From Panax quinquefolius (Eukaryota > Streptophyta > Magnoliopsida > Apiales > Araliaceae): a stretch of 64,000 nucleotides of DNA. Made by a program: the position numbers and the translations under genes. The number at the start of each line of letters is the position of its first letter. Within the stretch, counting starts at the first letter, position 1. The stretch is taken from positions 90,945,043-91,009,042 of the forward strand of contig CM035166.1 of NCBI GenBank assembly GCA_020205615.1. Direction: 5' to 3'. The notes under the pieces are model-generated. The model did no database searches. It was given only the letters and a program-made list of their open reading frames with translations, and had not been told where the DNA came from. This document shows positions 48,301 through 60,100 of this stretch, one piece after another.

Positions 48301-48594
48301 AAATATTTGTCAAGGCTAGTACTTGGTACTATGTCCTTAAGATAATTATGTCTTTCGTATGGTGCTCAGAGTTGATAGCACTTGTCTTCCAAAATACAAT
48401 GACACCGAGTACTTTTGCAGTACTACAAAAGTATACTCTACGAACCAAAGATATGCTCTGACTCTCTCTCAAATTTAACTAAGGAAACTGATGAATAAAA
48501 TATATACTAGAATGCTCTATTATGCTTGAATGCTCGAGAATTGAATGATTGAAAAGACTGGTCCCTCCTATCTATTTATAGGAGGTATTGGTGA
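48301..48594 (-). repeat. LTR-like fragment with minus-strand TATA box
   Basis: The minus strand has CCTCCTATAAATAGATAGG (near 48566-48585), then AG-rich sequence with 'gagagagagtcagagcat' and 'caaaagtactcggtg', typical of copia LTR promoter and R-U5 regions. It could be the 3' LTR side of the copia fragment at 61738-63660, separated from it by the insertions between; this is inference. Confidence 0.4.
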
Positions 48595-48956
48595 TGTGAC
48601 AACCCGAGAATTTAGAAAATTTTTAAAATCATACTTGATTGATTTAAGGTTCATTGTTAGAACCTAGACAAAAAATAAGTGTATGAAATTGGTAGTTCTG
48701 TAATGAAATTTTAAGGATTTCAAAATTCTGTGAAGGATTTTAATAGTTTATGAGTATATAAATTATTTGATGATTTATGAAGGACGTGTATGTAGACGTA
48801 ATATGGTAAATATATTAAATTTTATTTGCTATAAGTAAATAAATTTATATAAAAAATTTATAATTTGAGAAAATAAAACTATTAATTATTTTCTATATGT
48901 GACGTGTGCATGTTTAGTGCAATTGGTAATTGGGAGTCAGTGAATATATATATATA

Positions 48957-49124
48957 GGGATTCCATCACAAGAACTGGGTTGTTGAGGAGCAACCTGATT
49001 TGGCCACCGCTACTACTGCACTTAAACATAAAAAAAAAAAAAAATATTGTCTAAGGCCTAAGACAGTAGTAGCGGTGGCCAAAATGGGTTGCTTCCCAAA
49101 CAACCTAATTCATGGGATGGAATC

Positions 49125-49126
<2 letters not shown>
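48957..49126. mobile_element. Fold-back MITE beside a (TA)n tract
   Basis: 170 bp with about 63-bp inverted arms of high identity ('gggattccat' at the left end, 'atggaatccc' at the right; 'tggccaccgctactactg' and its complement inside). A (TA)n run precedes it (48945-48956) and a longer one follows (49127-49171). The loop has an A15 run. It is non-coding; the open frame 49000-49242 is an artefact. Confidence 0.85.
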
Positions 49127-49173
<47 letters not shown>

Positions 49174-49891
49174 AGTTTATTACGTGGGGAAAATAAAATT
49201 GTTGGGATCAATTTGCATAATGAAGCAAAAGCAGAGCGTTAAGCATATAATATTTATAGATACTTTTACCCAAGAGTATTAGAATAAATTCTTATACTAA
49301 ATTAATTTAATAAAGAAAATGTATTATATTTATCTTAATATTTTAACTAAGTAAATAAATTCTCCATTGAATTTATGTTAATGAGGTAAGGTTATTATAT
49401 TATAATATATTGGGTATGTAAATAATTGTATTTGCATAAGGAATTATATGTAACATATTTATTTTTGTAATTATAAAATAAATATGTAATTTAAGTAAGT
49501 TATGTTATATTTCATATAAATTATATATTAAAGATGTGATATATAAATTATATGATTTCATGGGGTAAAATAGTTTAAGGAGATTTATGTATTAACTTAT
49601 TTGATTAAGTAATTAAGTTACTAAGGTTGAGTAATTAAATTACTTAACAAAAGTATTAATAGAATAGTTGAATTAATTATTTAATTATTAAGTCAAATGT
49701 AACAAGTAAATTATCAAATACTAAAAGATAAGACTAAATCTTGTGACTCATCAAAGGAAGAGATTTGGTGGAGATTGTAATTAAGCACATGGTTAATTCA
49801 TTTGGCAATATTTGTTCCAACAACTCTAGCCATGTGTCACCATTTTATTTTGCCAACATTCTTAACCAAGTGTGCAAGTAAAGTGATAAGG

Positions 49892-50008
49892 ATTGGAAAG
49901 ATATGAAAGAGATATGGAAAGATATGAGAGAAATATGGAATGATATGAAAAAGATATTGAAAGATATTAGAGAGATATGGAAAGATATGAAAGAGATATG
50001 GAAGGGAT
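49892..50008. repeat. 21-bp minisatellite
   Basis: Five to six units of 'tggaaagatatgaaagagat' plus one base. Because 21 is divisible by 3, one frame reads heptads of the type KEIWKDM, but there is no gene context and it sits in an LTR. Confidence 0.88.
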
Positions 50009-50059
50009 TTTGGGAGATTTTATATATACATACATATGTTATATATATGCTTTTCTCCT

Positions 50060-50070
50060 ACTATAAATAT
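50060..50070 (+). promoter_or_regulatory. TATA box of the Tekay-like LTR
   Basis: 'ctactataaatatccctcg' has the TATAAATA-pyrimidine layout of a plant LTR promoter, 1.47 kb into the LTR. Confidence 0.5.
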
Positions 50071-51082
50071 CCCTCGTCTATTTTGCAAATAAATTTTTTC
50101 ATCTCACTTCTTATGTTAGATAACAAAAAAGAACCAAATAGAAAGAGAGAGGATCCCCTTGATAGATGAAGAATTCCATGCCTCCTAGCTTCATAATCTA
50201 GTGTGGAAAAGAAGGATGAAAGCCATGAATCTAGGTATAAACCCTAACTTCAAGCTTTATGTACTTTTATTTTTATAGTTTGATGAAGTTGTGTTTTTTT
50301 TAAATTAAAAACTTTAGATCTACATGTTTTATGGTGTGTTATGTGTAGATCTAGACATTTTAGGTGTTACAAGTTTGATCCAAAGAAAGTAAAATGAAGG
50401 TAGTTTTTAAAACTTAGAAAAAATTAGTGGACTGCTTCTCCTAAACAGAAAATTCGGGATTAGCTAGGATGCTCAGAAAATTCTGGGCTTTTGGTATGTT
50501 ATAGTACACTCAATAAGCTTTCCATAGACTCCGGAACGGACTAGATCCGAATCGGAGGAGAGAGTTATGACATTTCAAAGTAGTAGTGTCAAAACTGTCC
50601 AACAAGTGCGGTGCAGTCCACTTGAACGGAATTTCTGGGCTGATATGTTCGGAATCTGGAAAAATATCAGTAGGGAAGAGTTGTAGTCCCGGAAGTTATC
50701 TTCGCGTGGGCTCAAGAATCGCCTAAAAATGTTTTAAAACGAAAGCGTTATGACTGTTTTAGCGAAAGAGGGTAAATCTGGGAAAAAGATGAAAAGCTAT
50801 GCAGTGGACATTTTTGGGGCTGTTTTAGAAGTGTATAAGAGGTCCAAATTACCGGGTGTTATTTTTTAAAATATTTGGTATGCCGTATAACATATCCAAA
50901 AATCAGATTAATAGGAGTTACGAGTAATGCGTGAGAAATTCATAAGTAGCTAGTTCGACAAATGGCAACAGAGCGGTGAAGACAAATACAAAGAAATGAC
51001 GGCGTCTGTAGCTTAAGCGTCTTGACAAGCAAATCTTCTTCAGACAAATTACTGACATGCTTTTTGCTCGATGTTTTGATTG

Positions 51083-51840
51083 ATTTCCGTAATTGATTTT
51101 CGTGGTTAGAAATTTTTCTAAAATAATATGACATAAGATCTATAACATGCCCAAAAATTTACTGTTATAGGACTTGTGGTTTGAAAATTAAAAATTTGCA
51201 AAGGAGCATGTCAGAACTTAAAAACGAGCGAACGCCGAGCGTCGGCTCGTCGAGCGATTTTGACGTTCGACGTTTCGAATCGCGTTTCGGCGAAATAATA
51301 AGTATTAATAAATCTAATAAAGTCCTACGGGACGAGATTTAGCTATAAATGATATTTTACGCCAATAAACTTCTTTTCAGGCATAAATAAAGCAATAAAA
51401 ATATGTAATAAATATAAATTACATATTTTTATATTATGGTATAAGAAAATATTTTATGTAATTGGTTTCCGTAATTGGTTTTCGAGGTTAGAAATTTTTC
51501 TAAAATAATATGACAAGATTTATAACATGCCCAAAAATTTACTGTTATAGGACTTGTGGTTTGAAAATTAAAAATCTGCAAAGGAGCATGTCAGAACTTA
51601 AAAACGAGCGAACGCCGAGTTTCGGCTCGTCGAGCGATTTTGACGTTTGACGTTTTGAATCGCGTTTCGGCGAAATAATAAGTATTAATAAATCTAATAA
51701 AGTCCTACGGGACGAGATTTAGCTATAAATGATATTTTACGCCAATAAACTTCTTTTCATGCATAAATAAAGTAATAAAAATATGTAATAAATATAAATT
51801 ACATATTTTTATATTATAGTATAAGAAAATATTTTATGTT
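51083..51840. repeat. 380-bp tandem duplication in the LTR
   Basis: Two consecutive copies (51083-51464 and 51465-51840, period 380-382 bp) match almost everywhere. They contain a CpG-rich core (gagcgaacgccgagcg and following). Most differences are C-to-T at CpG in the second copy. Confidence 0.92.
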
Positions 51841-53210
51841 ATTTTTAATGACTTTTGATATTTTTTTAATGAGATTCATTAATAAATTAATATTAATGGT
51901 GATTAATTAATTAATTAATTTAATAAATATATTAAATACATTATGGAAAATTAGAAATAATTCTTTGAAAATCATACAAAAATGATTTAAGGGTTAGAAA
52001 AATATTTTAAATATAACTTTCAAAATTTTGTCATGAAAATATTAATATTTTAATATTAATATCAATTATCGAGATAATGAATTTAGTCATTAAATATGAT
52101 TTTAAGGTATTAAAATATTGTGTGATATTATAAATATATTATAATATTATGTTTTGATTTTCATTAATATTTGGTATTAAATAAATATTAATGATAAAGG
52201 AATTATGTGGTATTTATATAAATACGATATTAGTGATTGAAAAATCATAATAATTGATAATAATTATCTGAAAATTATTAAAAGCCTATGATTAATGTTT
52301 TGACTGATAATAAATTATCTAAGATAATTGTTAAGTGTTCAGGCAGAGTTTAATGAAACTTAGACTCGAGAAAATTCCGACTTAGGCAGTTAATATTAGA
52401 ATTGCACTCAACTCAACTTTCGACCGTAATAGTTTGACTTGAGGCTAGGTGTTATGTGTTGTATAGACTGATAGGGTTATGTGTTTAGGTTATTTTTAAA
52501 TACCGTGATGATATTATTCTAACTTAGAAATACATACTATTAATAATAGGTCTTCAGACAAAGCTTATTAAATTGCATAGCAGTAATCAACGGTTTAGGC
52601 AAGTTTTTCTTAACTCTACTAAGAGTTGTTTCATTCGGATATGCTTATGGTTAATCATTGCTGATTGCCATGTAGAATTGTACTCTGTACATATTGCATG
52701 TATAAGTCAGGTATGAAAGACTGATCACCTTCATTACCATTCGGTTAAGATATATTTGTTCATGTTCAATACTTGTTCAGTCAAAAGTTTGTTCCTGCTA
52801 GTTCATAATTATATTGTTGAATTATAGCCAACTTATTATTCAGACTCTTTCAATTATGATATATTGTTAAATTATTGAACTTAAACTTGTTGGGCAATTT
52901 TATGCTCACCCTTGCTATATCATGATAAAACATTGCAGATTAAGACGAATACGTCGGATACAAGGAAAGGTCAAAGATAGTTCCAGCTTTAGTATATGTG
53001 TGCAGCTAAATTTGTATAAGTATTGTATATTAATGTTATTGTAAGTTAAATAAGTTATGAATTGTGTATTAAGTTAAGGTTACTCGACCTTGGGGAATAG
53101 TGTGTAAAGTTTATTGTATAAATAATTTATGTTTATATCTTCCGCAATAGTTATAGAATGATTGAACCGAATCCGCGGTGATTTGGGACCCAAATTTGGG
53201 GATGCCACAG

Positions 53211-53224
53211 TTGGTATCAAAGCT
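53211..53224 (+). other. Primer-binding site after the Tekay-like LTR
   Basis: TTGGTATCAAAGCT, one mismatch from TTGGTATCAGAGCT, follows the LTR end with one spacer base. A plus-strand gypsy element therefore once started here. Confidence 0.85.
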
Positions 53225-53462
53225 GTAGGTTATGAACCTTAGGTAGAAATACCTGAGACTAATAACCGTAGTGATTAGGATAAGTACTAACTCAAATAGA
53301 GTTAGTTGGTCAAGAAGATTCAAAAAGCGAATCTCGGAAAGTTATAAGATCATGACGTTCCCTAACTCTGATAATAAAGTTGAACAGTAGTGGTGAATAG
53401 ATAGAGTCTAAAAGACTAAAAGTACAGTGATAAGAGATCGTAAAACAAAACGATCAAGACCC

Positions 53463-55208
53463 ATTTTCAAGAAGGTCAATCAACAAGTCGACCACCTCTG
53501 TTGCTCGGAAGTGAAAACTTCAACTTTTGGAAGTTCAAAATGATGATTTATCTTAAGCGAGACCCATGGGAGTGGTGGGTTGTTGAAAATGGGCCAGTCA
53601 TTCCAAGACATGATGATGGGAGACCAAAGAATCTCATGGAAATGGATTCCAATGAATCGTACATGGTATCCTATAATTCCAAAGCCATGAATACGCTGCT
53701 GAGTGGAATGATTCAAGCTGAAATCGATAAAGTCTCTGCGGTACTACTCGCAAAAAGAAATATGGGACACAATCATCATGAGCCACGAAGGAACAACTAA
53801 AGTAAAAGAAGTCAAGCTGAGCATGTTGATGGAAGAATATGAACTTTTCAAGTTAGAGAAGAATGAATCAATCAAAGAAGCTCAAGCTAGATTCCTCACA
53901 CTGATGAATTCACTAAGTATGCTCGGCCGAAAAATTAATCAAAAGGAAATAAACAGAAAATTACTTAGAGTCATGCCCAAACGATTTGCACCAAAGGTTA
54001 CAACCCTTCAAGACTCAACAACAATCAAGATTTATGGAAACTCTCACTGTTTGGAGAACTTGAAGAATTTGAGAATCAACTAAAGAGGTATGATGAAGAA
54101 GATGAGGGACCAAAAAGGAAGACCTTAGCATTACAAGCGGAAAGCTACTTGGAAGGTGATGATGAAGACTCCGATGAAGAAATAGCTATGATGACCCGAA
54201 AATTGAGAGAGCTGATTAGAAAGAAGAACAAATCAAAATTCCAAGGCAAAACATTCAACAACAAGAAGGACTTCAAACAAAAGCCACAAGAAGAAACTTG
54301 TTATGAATGTGGAAGGCTAGGTCACTACAAGAGAGAGTGTTTTCAAATCAAAAATAAGAACAAAGGAAATAATTCAAAAGGAAAAGCATTTATGACATGG
54401 AGCGATGATGAATCCGATTATGATGATCAAGATGATGAAACTGCTCAACTATGCTTCACTGGGTTAAACAGTCAGGAATCATCCGAGGTAAACTCTGAAC
54501 TTGGCGAAATTACTATTTCTGATTATCTTGTTTTAAAAAATGAAAACATTCGTATTAAAGAGAAAAATGCTCGTTTAAAAAATTGGATAAATGATCTAAT
54601 GAAAGAAGTAGAAACTTTGATTGAGGAAAAATAAGAAATAGTTAAAGATTGCACATCTAGTGAAGTATCTAAGTTAAATGCTAAAATTGATTATTTAGAT
54701 ATATAACAAAATTCTATATAATCGTGCAAACAAGTTGAATGAAGAAAACAATGCTCTTAAAAAAGAAAATGAGAATTTAAAAGAAAGTTTAAAAATGAGA
54801 GATACATGTATTGATGCGTTTAATGATGGAAAAATAGTTAACGTACAAAATACTAATGAGGAAGAAATAGTTTCATTAAAAAGGGATCTTGCTAAATTTG
54901 TTCAAGGAGAAGAAAATCTAAATATTATGTTGGGAGGTCAAAGGTCAAGTCTAGACAAACAAGGTATTGGATACAATCCTGTCAAGAACATAAAAAGTAA
55001 TACTAATAAAATTAGAGTAATAAATAATAAACCAAGAAACAAGCCTCTTTATTGCTCACCTTTTGTTACTTGCAAAAAATGTGGTTTAAAGGGACATTTT
55101 GATACTAATTGTAATAAAATGAAAATAAAACAAGTTTGGGTAAAAAAAGGAGAATTACTTGCTACTAACAAAATCGGACCCAAACAAATGTGGGTACCAA
55201 AACGATGA
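53463..55208 (+). pseudogene. SIRE-type gag
   Basis: Capsid region (UBN2 type) from a GSENFNFWKFKM motif at about 53507, continued in other frames at 53778-54083. An acidic stretch (DDEDSDEE) leads to the zinc knuckle CYECGRLGHYKREC at 54299-54340, then a long coiled-coil-like Lys/Glu/Asn-rich part and a second knuckle CKKCGLKGHFDTNC at 55071-55112. Both knuckles keep CX2CX4HX4C. There is no ATG in the first frame. At least three frame breaks or stops (near 53795, 54080 and 54632) make it non-functional. Confidence 0.82.
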
Positions 55209-55239
55209 GCTACTTATCTGTTTTTGTAGGTATGCTTAA

Positions 55240-55530
55240 AAGCTAAAGTACCATCACATAAATGGGTACTAGATAGTGGATGTTCCAGACACATGACAGG
55301 TGATAGAACTAAATTTACCTCACTTGTTACAAAGAAGGGAGGCACAGTTTCTTTTGGAGATGACACTATATGCTAAATCATCGGTAAAGGAAAAGTTGGA
55401 AATGGTAAGGTTTTCATTGATAATGTCCATCATGTTGAAGGATTGAAATATAATTTAATTAGTGTAAGTCAACTAATGGATAACGGTCATAAAGTAATAT
55501 TTGGAAAAAGATAAATGTGCTATTATTCAT
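55240..55530 (+). pseudogene. SIRE-type protease
   Basis: Aspartic protease motif LDSGCSRHMTGD at about 55269-55304, with the catalytic Asp at 55272-55274. Later wording 'LKYNLISVSQLM' fits the copia protease end. A stop (tgctaa, near 55372) and a shift near 55500 break it. Confidence 0.75.
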
Positions 55531-55589
55531 GCTTCACATAATGTTCCTTTAGTAGCCAACAGGGAAGGTAATATATATACAATCAACTT

Positions 55590-56270
55590 TGAAAATCAAG
55601 ATGAAGATATTTGTTTAGTCATTATTCAAGATCAAACCATTCTATGGCATGAAGGTTAGGGCATGTGCATATGGAGCTAATTAACAAGCTAGTTTCAAAA
55701 GAGCTTGTCAAAGGATTACCAAAGCTGAAATATGAAAAGACGGGCATATGCAATGCATGTCAGCTAGGTAAGCAAGCAAGAAATTCTTTTATAAGCAAAA
55801 ATCAGGTATCAACTTCTTCTCATCTTCAATTATTGTATCTTGATCTATTTGGACCCGAGAGATATGCTAGTATAGGAAATAATCATTATACTTTTGTTAT
55901 TGTGGATGATTTTTCAAGATTTACATGGGTTTTATTCTTGAAAAATAAAGATCAAGCTTTTGCAGAATTTGAAAGGCTCATAAGGAATGTTGAAACAAAA
56001 CACAACATCAAACTAATTAGTATAAGGAGTGACCATGGTGGTTAATTTGGAAAGGATTTTATACCATATTGTAATGAGAAAGGTGTTACACATGAGTTCT
56101 CCACGCACTAAGAACACCACAACAAAATGGAGTCGTGGAACGAAAAATCGTATTTCTCAAGAAACCGCAAGAACTTTGCTTCAAGAAAGTAAACCGCCTA
56201 AGAGATTTTGGGCAAGAGGTCAAGTAATCTTGCATGTTACATTTTAAATAGAGTACTACTTAGACCCATT
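55590..56270 (+). pseudogene. SIRE-type integrase
   Basis: The GAG-pre-integrase start is damaged: WHEG then TAG where WHRRLGH is usual. It continues with the zinc part CNACQLGKQARNSF and the catalytic core LDLFGP (first Asp) to SDHGG (second Asp) in 55665-56045. The C-terminal core follows in other frames (ARTLLQES, PKRFWA at 56170-56215). Confidence 0.8.
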
Positions 56271-56279
56271 TTATTAAAG

Positions 56280-57100
56280 ACAAAGATATGAGTTATTAAA
56301 CAAAAGGATTCCTAACATTGGTTATTTTAAAGTATTTGGTGCTAAATGTTTTGTTTTAAATACTTATGGAAATCTTGGTAAATTCGATGCTAAATCAACC
56401 GAAGCAATCTTCCTTGGTTATTCATTGCATAGTAAAGAATATAGAGTTTATAATCTTGATAAGTCAAAAGTTGAAGAATATGTGCATGTTATTTTTGATG
56501 AGCTTAACATTGATCTGACAAAAGAAGAAAGTGAGATTTTTGCAAAAAAAGATGCCCAGATTCGTGGAACTAAAATAGCTGAATCCAGACAGACTGAGCC
56601 GTCTGTATCAGAAGAAAGATCAAGCGAATCAGAAAAACAAACAAAGGAAAACAGACAGCTTGAGTCGTCTGTTTTAGAAGATAACACAGACTTGCAAACA
56701 TCTGAATCCAGACAGATCGAACCGTCTATTTTAGAAGAAAACTCAGATGATCAGACCGAGACAACAACTCACAATCAAGAATAGGAAGCAGAGGAGCAAA
56801 TGTCAAATATTAGACTTCCCAGATAAACTAGAACTGTGAGAAACCATCCTCCAAACCTGATCATAGGTGATCCCAACACTTGGATGAACACTAGAAGAAA
56901 AGCAAGGAATTATTGTGCATTTTCAGCCTTCCTTTCGCAAATAGAACCAAAGAGTGCCAAAGAAGCAATCGAAGATGAATATTGGTCTATTGCCATGAAG
57001 GAAGAATTAAACCAATTCGAAAGGTGTCAGGTATGGGAACTTGTTAAACCTCCTAAGGATACTTCTATAAATTGGTACAAAATGAATTTTCAAAAATAAA
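56280..57100 (+). pseudogene. Integrase-RT linker of the SIRE-type element
   Basis: 56425-56784 is an open, Glu/Ser/Thr-rich linker (LHSKEYRVYN-type start) containing two or three repeats of a 'ESRQxEPSxxEE' motif of about 25-27 residues. The next frame (56836-57099) carries the conserved RT lead-in EPKSAKEAIEDEYWSIAMKE. Confidence 0.7.
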
Positions 57101-57960
57101 CGAGATGAAAATGGCATAATCACTAGAAATAAAGCTAGATTAGTAGCTCAAGGCTATAACCAACAGGAAGGAATAGATTTTGAAGAAACGTTTGCCCCTG
57201 TTGCAAGGTTAGAAGCAATAAGAATCTTATTAGCCTATACATGCTATAGACAGTTTAAATTATATCAAATGGATGTGAAAAGTGCCTTTTTAAATGGTTA
57301 TTTAAATGAAGAAGTATATGTTAAACAACCACCCAGATTTGAACATGAAAAATATCCACACTATGTGTTTAAACTGAAAAAGGCTTTGTATGGATTAAAA
57401 CAAGCTCCAAGAGCTTGGTATGAAAGATTAAGTAAGTTTTTACTAGATAATGGTTTTAATTACTAGTGAAATTGACTCTACTCTTTTTATTAAAACCAAA
57501 AACAAGGACTTACTAATTGTTCAAATTTATGTGGATGATATAATTTTTGGAGGTACTACTAACTCTTTGTGTGAGTGGTTTTCCCAATGTATGCATAATG
57601 AGTTTGATATGAGCCTTATGGGTGAGTTAAATTATTTCCTGGGGCTTCAAATCAAACAATCCAATGAAGGGATTCACATTCATCAATCCAAGTATGTGAA
57701 AGAGCTATTGAAGAGATTTGGTTTTGAAAATACCAAACCAAAGTCAACCCCAATGAGCACAACTGTCAAGTTAACAACCGATACTACAGGTAAAGATGTT
57801 GAGGTAACTATGTATCGAGGTATGATCGGTAGTTTACTTTATTTAACTGCATCAAGGCCAGATATTATGTATAGTGTATACTTATGTGCTAGATTTCAAG
57901 CTCAACCAAAAGAGTCTCATCTTCAAGCGGTAGAAAGAATATTTAAATATTTATCTGGGA
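57100..57960 (+). pseudogene. SIRE-type reverse transcriptase
   Basis: RT blocks are visible: [64 protein letters not shown] and the catalytic YVDD box at 57528-57539. A frameshift near 57100 and another near 57465 break it. From 57450 to 58154 it is one open frame running into RNase H. Confidence 0.88.
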
Positions 57961-58472
57961 CAATTAATCTTGGCTTATTCTACCCTATATCTCCAAGCTT
58001 TGAACTCATTGGATACTCAGATGCAGATTATGCAGGGTGCCAAGTTGATAGAAAAAGCACAAGTGGAGCCTGTGAATTTTTAGGGCAAAGCATTGTAGCT
58101 TGGCACAACAAGAAACAAACATCAGTGGCCCTGTCAACTACGAAAGGTGAATAGTTGGTGGCAGGTAGTTGTTGTTCACAACTTTTGTGGATGATACAAA
58201 CTCTTCATGATTTTAATGTGATATGTGAAAATGTGCCTATTATGTGTGACAATACTAGTGCAATTGATATTTCAAAAAATCCGGTGCTTCACTCTCGTAC
58301 TAAGCATATTGAAGTGAGACATCATTTTCTAAGAGATAATGTTGCTAAAGGATTAATAAAATTGGTATTTGTCCCTACTGAACATCAATTGGCTGACATT
58401 TTTACAAAACCGTTAAGTGAAGAACGTTTTTGTACCTTGAGAAGAGAACTTGGCATGTCTATCTGTTCCTAA
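57961..58472 (+). pseudogene. SIRE-type RNase H and pol end
   Basis: GYSDADYAGCQVDRKSTSG (first Asp), then SVALSTTKGE followed by an in-frame TAG (58152-58154) where a tyrosine codon is usual. The same frame then continues with CDNTSAIDISKNPVLHSRTK and LADIFTKPLSEERF to a TAA at 58470-58472. A single stop is the only visible lesion in this domain. Confidence 0.85.
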
Positions 58473-58819
58473 ATGGTCCTTGTTTGCCTATAGTACTAAT
58501 AACTAATATATAATCAAAATAAAAAAAATATTATCTAATGTGCTGTTTGCATTTAAATATTTATTTTGGTTATTTGTTTGTCTCAAGGGCATTCTAGGAC
58601 TTTGAACTAATTTATTTTCGCGGGAACAAAACACTACGGGGTTTGGATTTGGAATATTCCCGATCAGTTTTTCCTTCAAACTTTTAGTTGCCTTTCTTTC
58701 TCTTTCCTTTACCCGATCATTTTTATCTTTCCATAAAATCGTTCGTCTTCCCTTCTTAGCACTCCCTGCTCTTCTTCCCCTTTCGACAGTTAAGGCTTCG
58801 TCGTCGAGTTGCTTTTCTT

Positions 58820-60085
58820 TTGGCCTCAATGGCGAAAATGAGAGGAGGGCATACGTTCAACACCGGCCAAAAATTGGCTCGACAGGAAAAGAAAGTAACC
58901 AAGGGACTGAGGACAACCCGTCGCTCAAACCGACTCGCTGATCTGGGGATTTCATCCCAGAAGATGAAACGCCGAGGAGAAACATTAAAGGGTAAAACCC
59001 TTGAACATGTGAGTATCCCTGATTCACCCCCTCCAGTTCTTAACCCCCATGGTACTGCCCTTACATTTCGTTCCTCCAAATTTTCAAAATGATTCCAAAA
59101 TCTTATGATGAACAAGATCATTGTTTATGGTAAATTTGTTGACCCTGTCTTGTTTCATCAAATTGGGGTGTCTTCGTTATTTGAAGCTATTGGGCTTGAT
59201 GATATGTTACATCCTTCTCCCATAGCATATCCCACCTTAATTAAACAGTTCTTTGGTAACATGTCAGTCAAATCTGATACAATAGTCACTTATGTACAGA
59301 ATCATACTCTGTCTTTTGGGTCTGCGTTATTGAGTACTATTCTGAATATACCATGTACTGGTATCTGCCCATTCACTCTGAAAGGACCTTTTGAATATGA
59401 TAATTTCAGTCTACTTGATCAGTTAAATTGGGTTAAAAAATCTTCTGAGTCTGAATTTGTAGAGTTACCAACTGTGGTAGAAACCTCTCCCATAAATAGT
59501 GTCATTCATAAAATTATTCGTGCCAATTTAGTTCCTCGAACTGGTGGCAGATCCGATATGACCTTTCAAGACCTCATTCTATCAACACTAATCTTATCAG
59601 GGACGAAATTTAATTTTGCTCTGTTTGTGATAAAAAATATGGAAAGTTGTCTTAAAAACAAAACAAAATTCTTTCCATATGGTGGTTTTATTACCAAAAT
59701 CTTTGAGTATTTTAACATCTCCTTGGAAAATGACGAAGCAGTCAATATCACTGATACAATAGATGAAGCCAATCTTCATCAGTCCTTATTAAAGGTGAAT
59801 GCTGATGGTCTATTGGTATGGGACTTGGCTCACTCTTCAACTCTAGTTATTTCTTCTAATCATCCTTCTCCACATTCCTTCCTTTCCAGTTCTGCCACTC
59901 CTACTGACCCAAAGCATTCAGAACTCCTTCAATTCCTTCATGCTATGGACCACAAACTTGATTCTGTTATTACCACCATTCACTCCCTCTCTACCAAGAT
60001 TAACTCATTGGAGACCAAGATTCAGGACATTGACAAAAAGCTGGCAGAAGTCTTATTTGAGACTGTTCCTGTTGAAGAAAACTGA
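58820..60085 (+). pseudogene. SIRE additional ORF (putative plant transposon protein)
   Basis: One frame of about 420 codons behind pol, broken only by a TGA at 59090-59092. The N-terminal part (58820-59089) is basic. The main part (59105-60085, 326 codons) has the VYGKFVDPVLFHQIGV and GRSDMTFQDLIL wording of the 'putative plant transposon protein' domain seen in Maximus/SIRE elements. The C-terminus from about residue 275 is a coiled coil (LDSVITTIHSLSTKINSLE). SIRE ORFs at this place have been called env-like, but I see no convincing signal peptide or membrane anchor here. The biochemical role is unknown. Confidence 0.75.
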
Positions 60086-60100
60086 TTTTTTAGATAATGA

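Larger units (their letters stand above)
48595..53209 (+). mobile_element. Tekay-like gypsy 5' LTR
   Basis: 4.6 kb from TGTGACAACCCGAG to GATGCCACA, directly followed by a TTGGTATCAAAGC primer-binding site. The start resembles that of element F on its own strand (TGTGACAAACGAG), and both primer-binding sites are followed by 'taggttatgaaccttagg'. A TATA box with a plausible start region is at about 50060-50070. It contains a MITE (48957-49126), a 21-bp minisatellite (49892-50008) and a 380-bp tandem duplication (51083-51840), which together inflate its length. Its gypsy interior and second LTR are absent. Confidence 0.8.

Noticed and set aside
49903..50169. Coiled-coil micro-protein gene
   Set aside because: It is created by a 21-bp minisatellite within an LTR, with no conserved flanking coding sequence.
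58503..59121. Minus-strand open frames of 108 and 121 codons
   Set aside because: Antisense shadows of the SIRE additional ORF and its leader.
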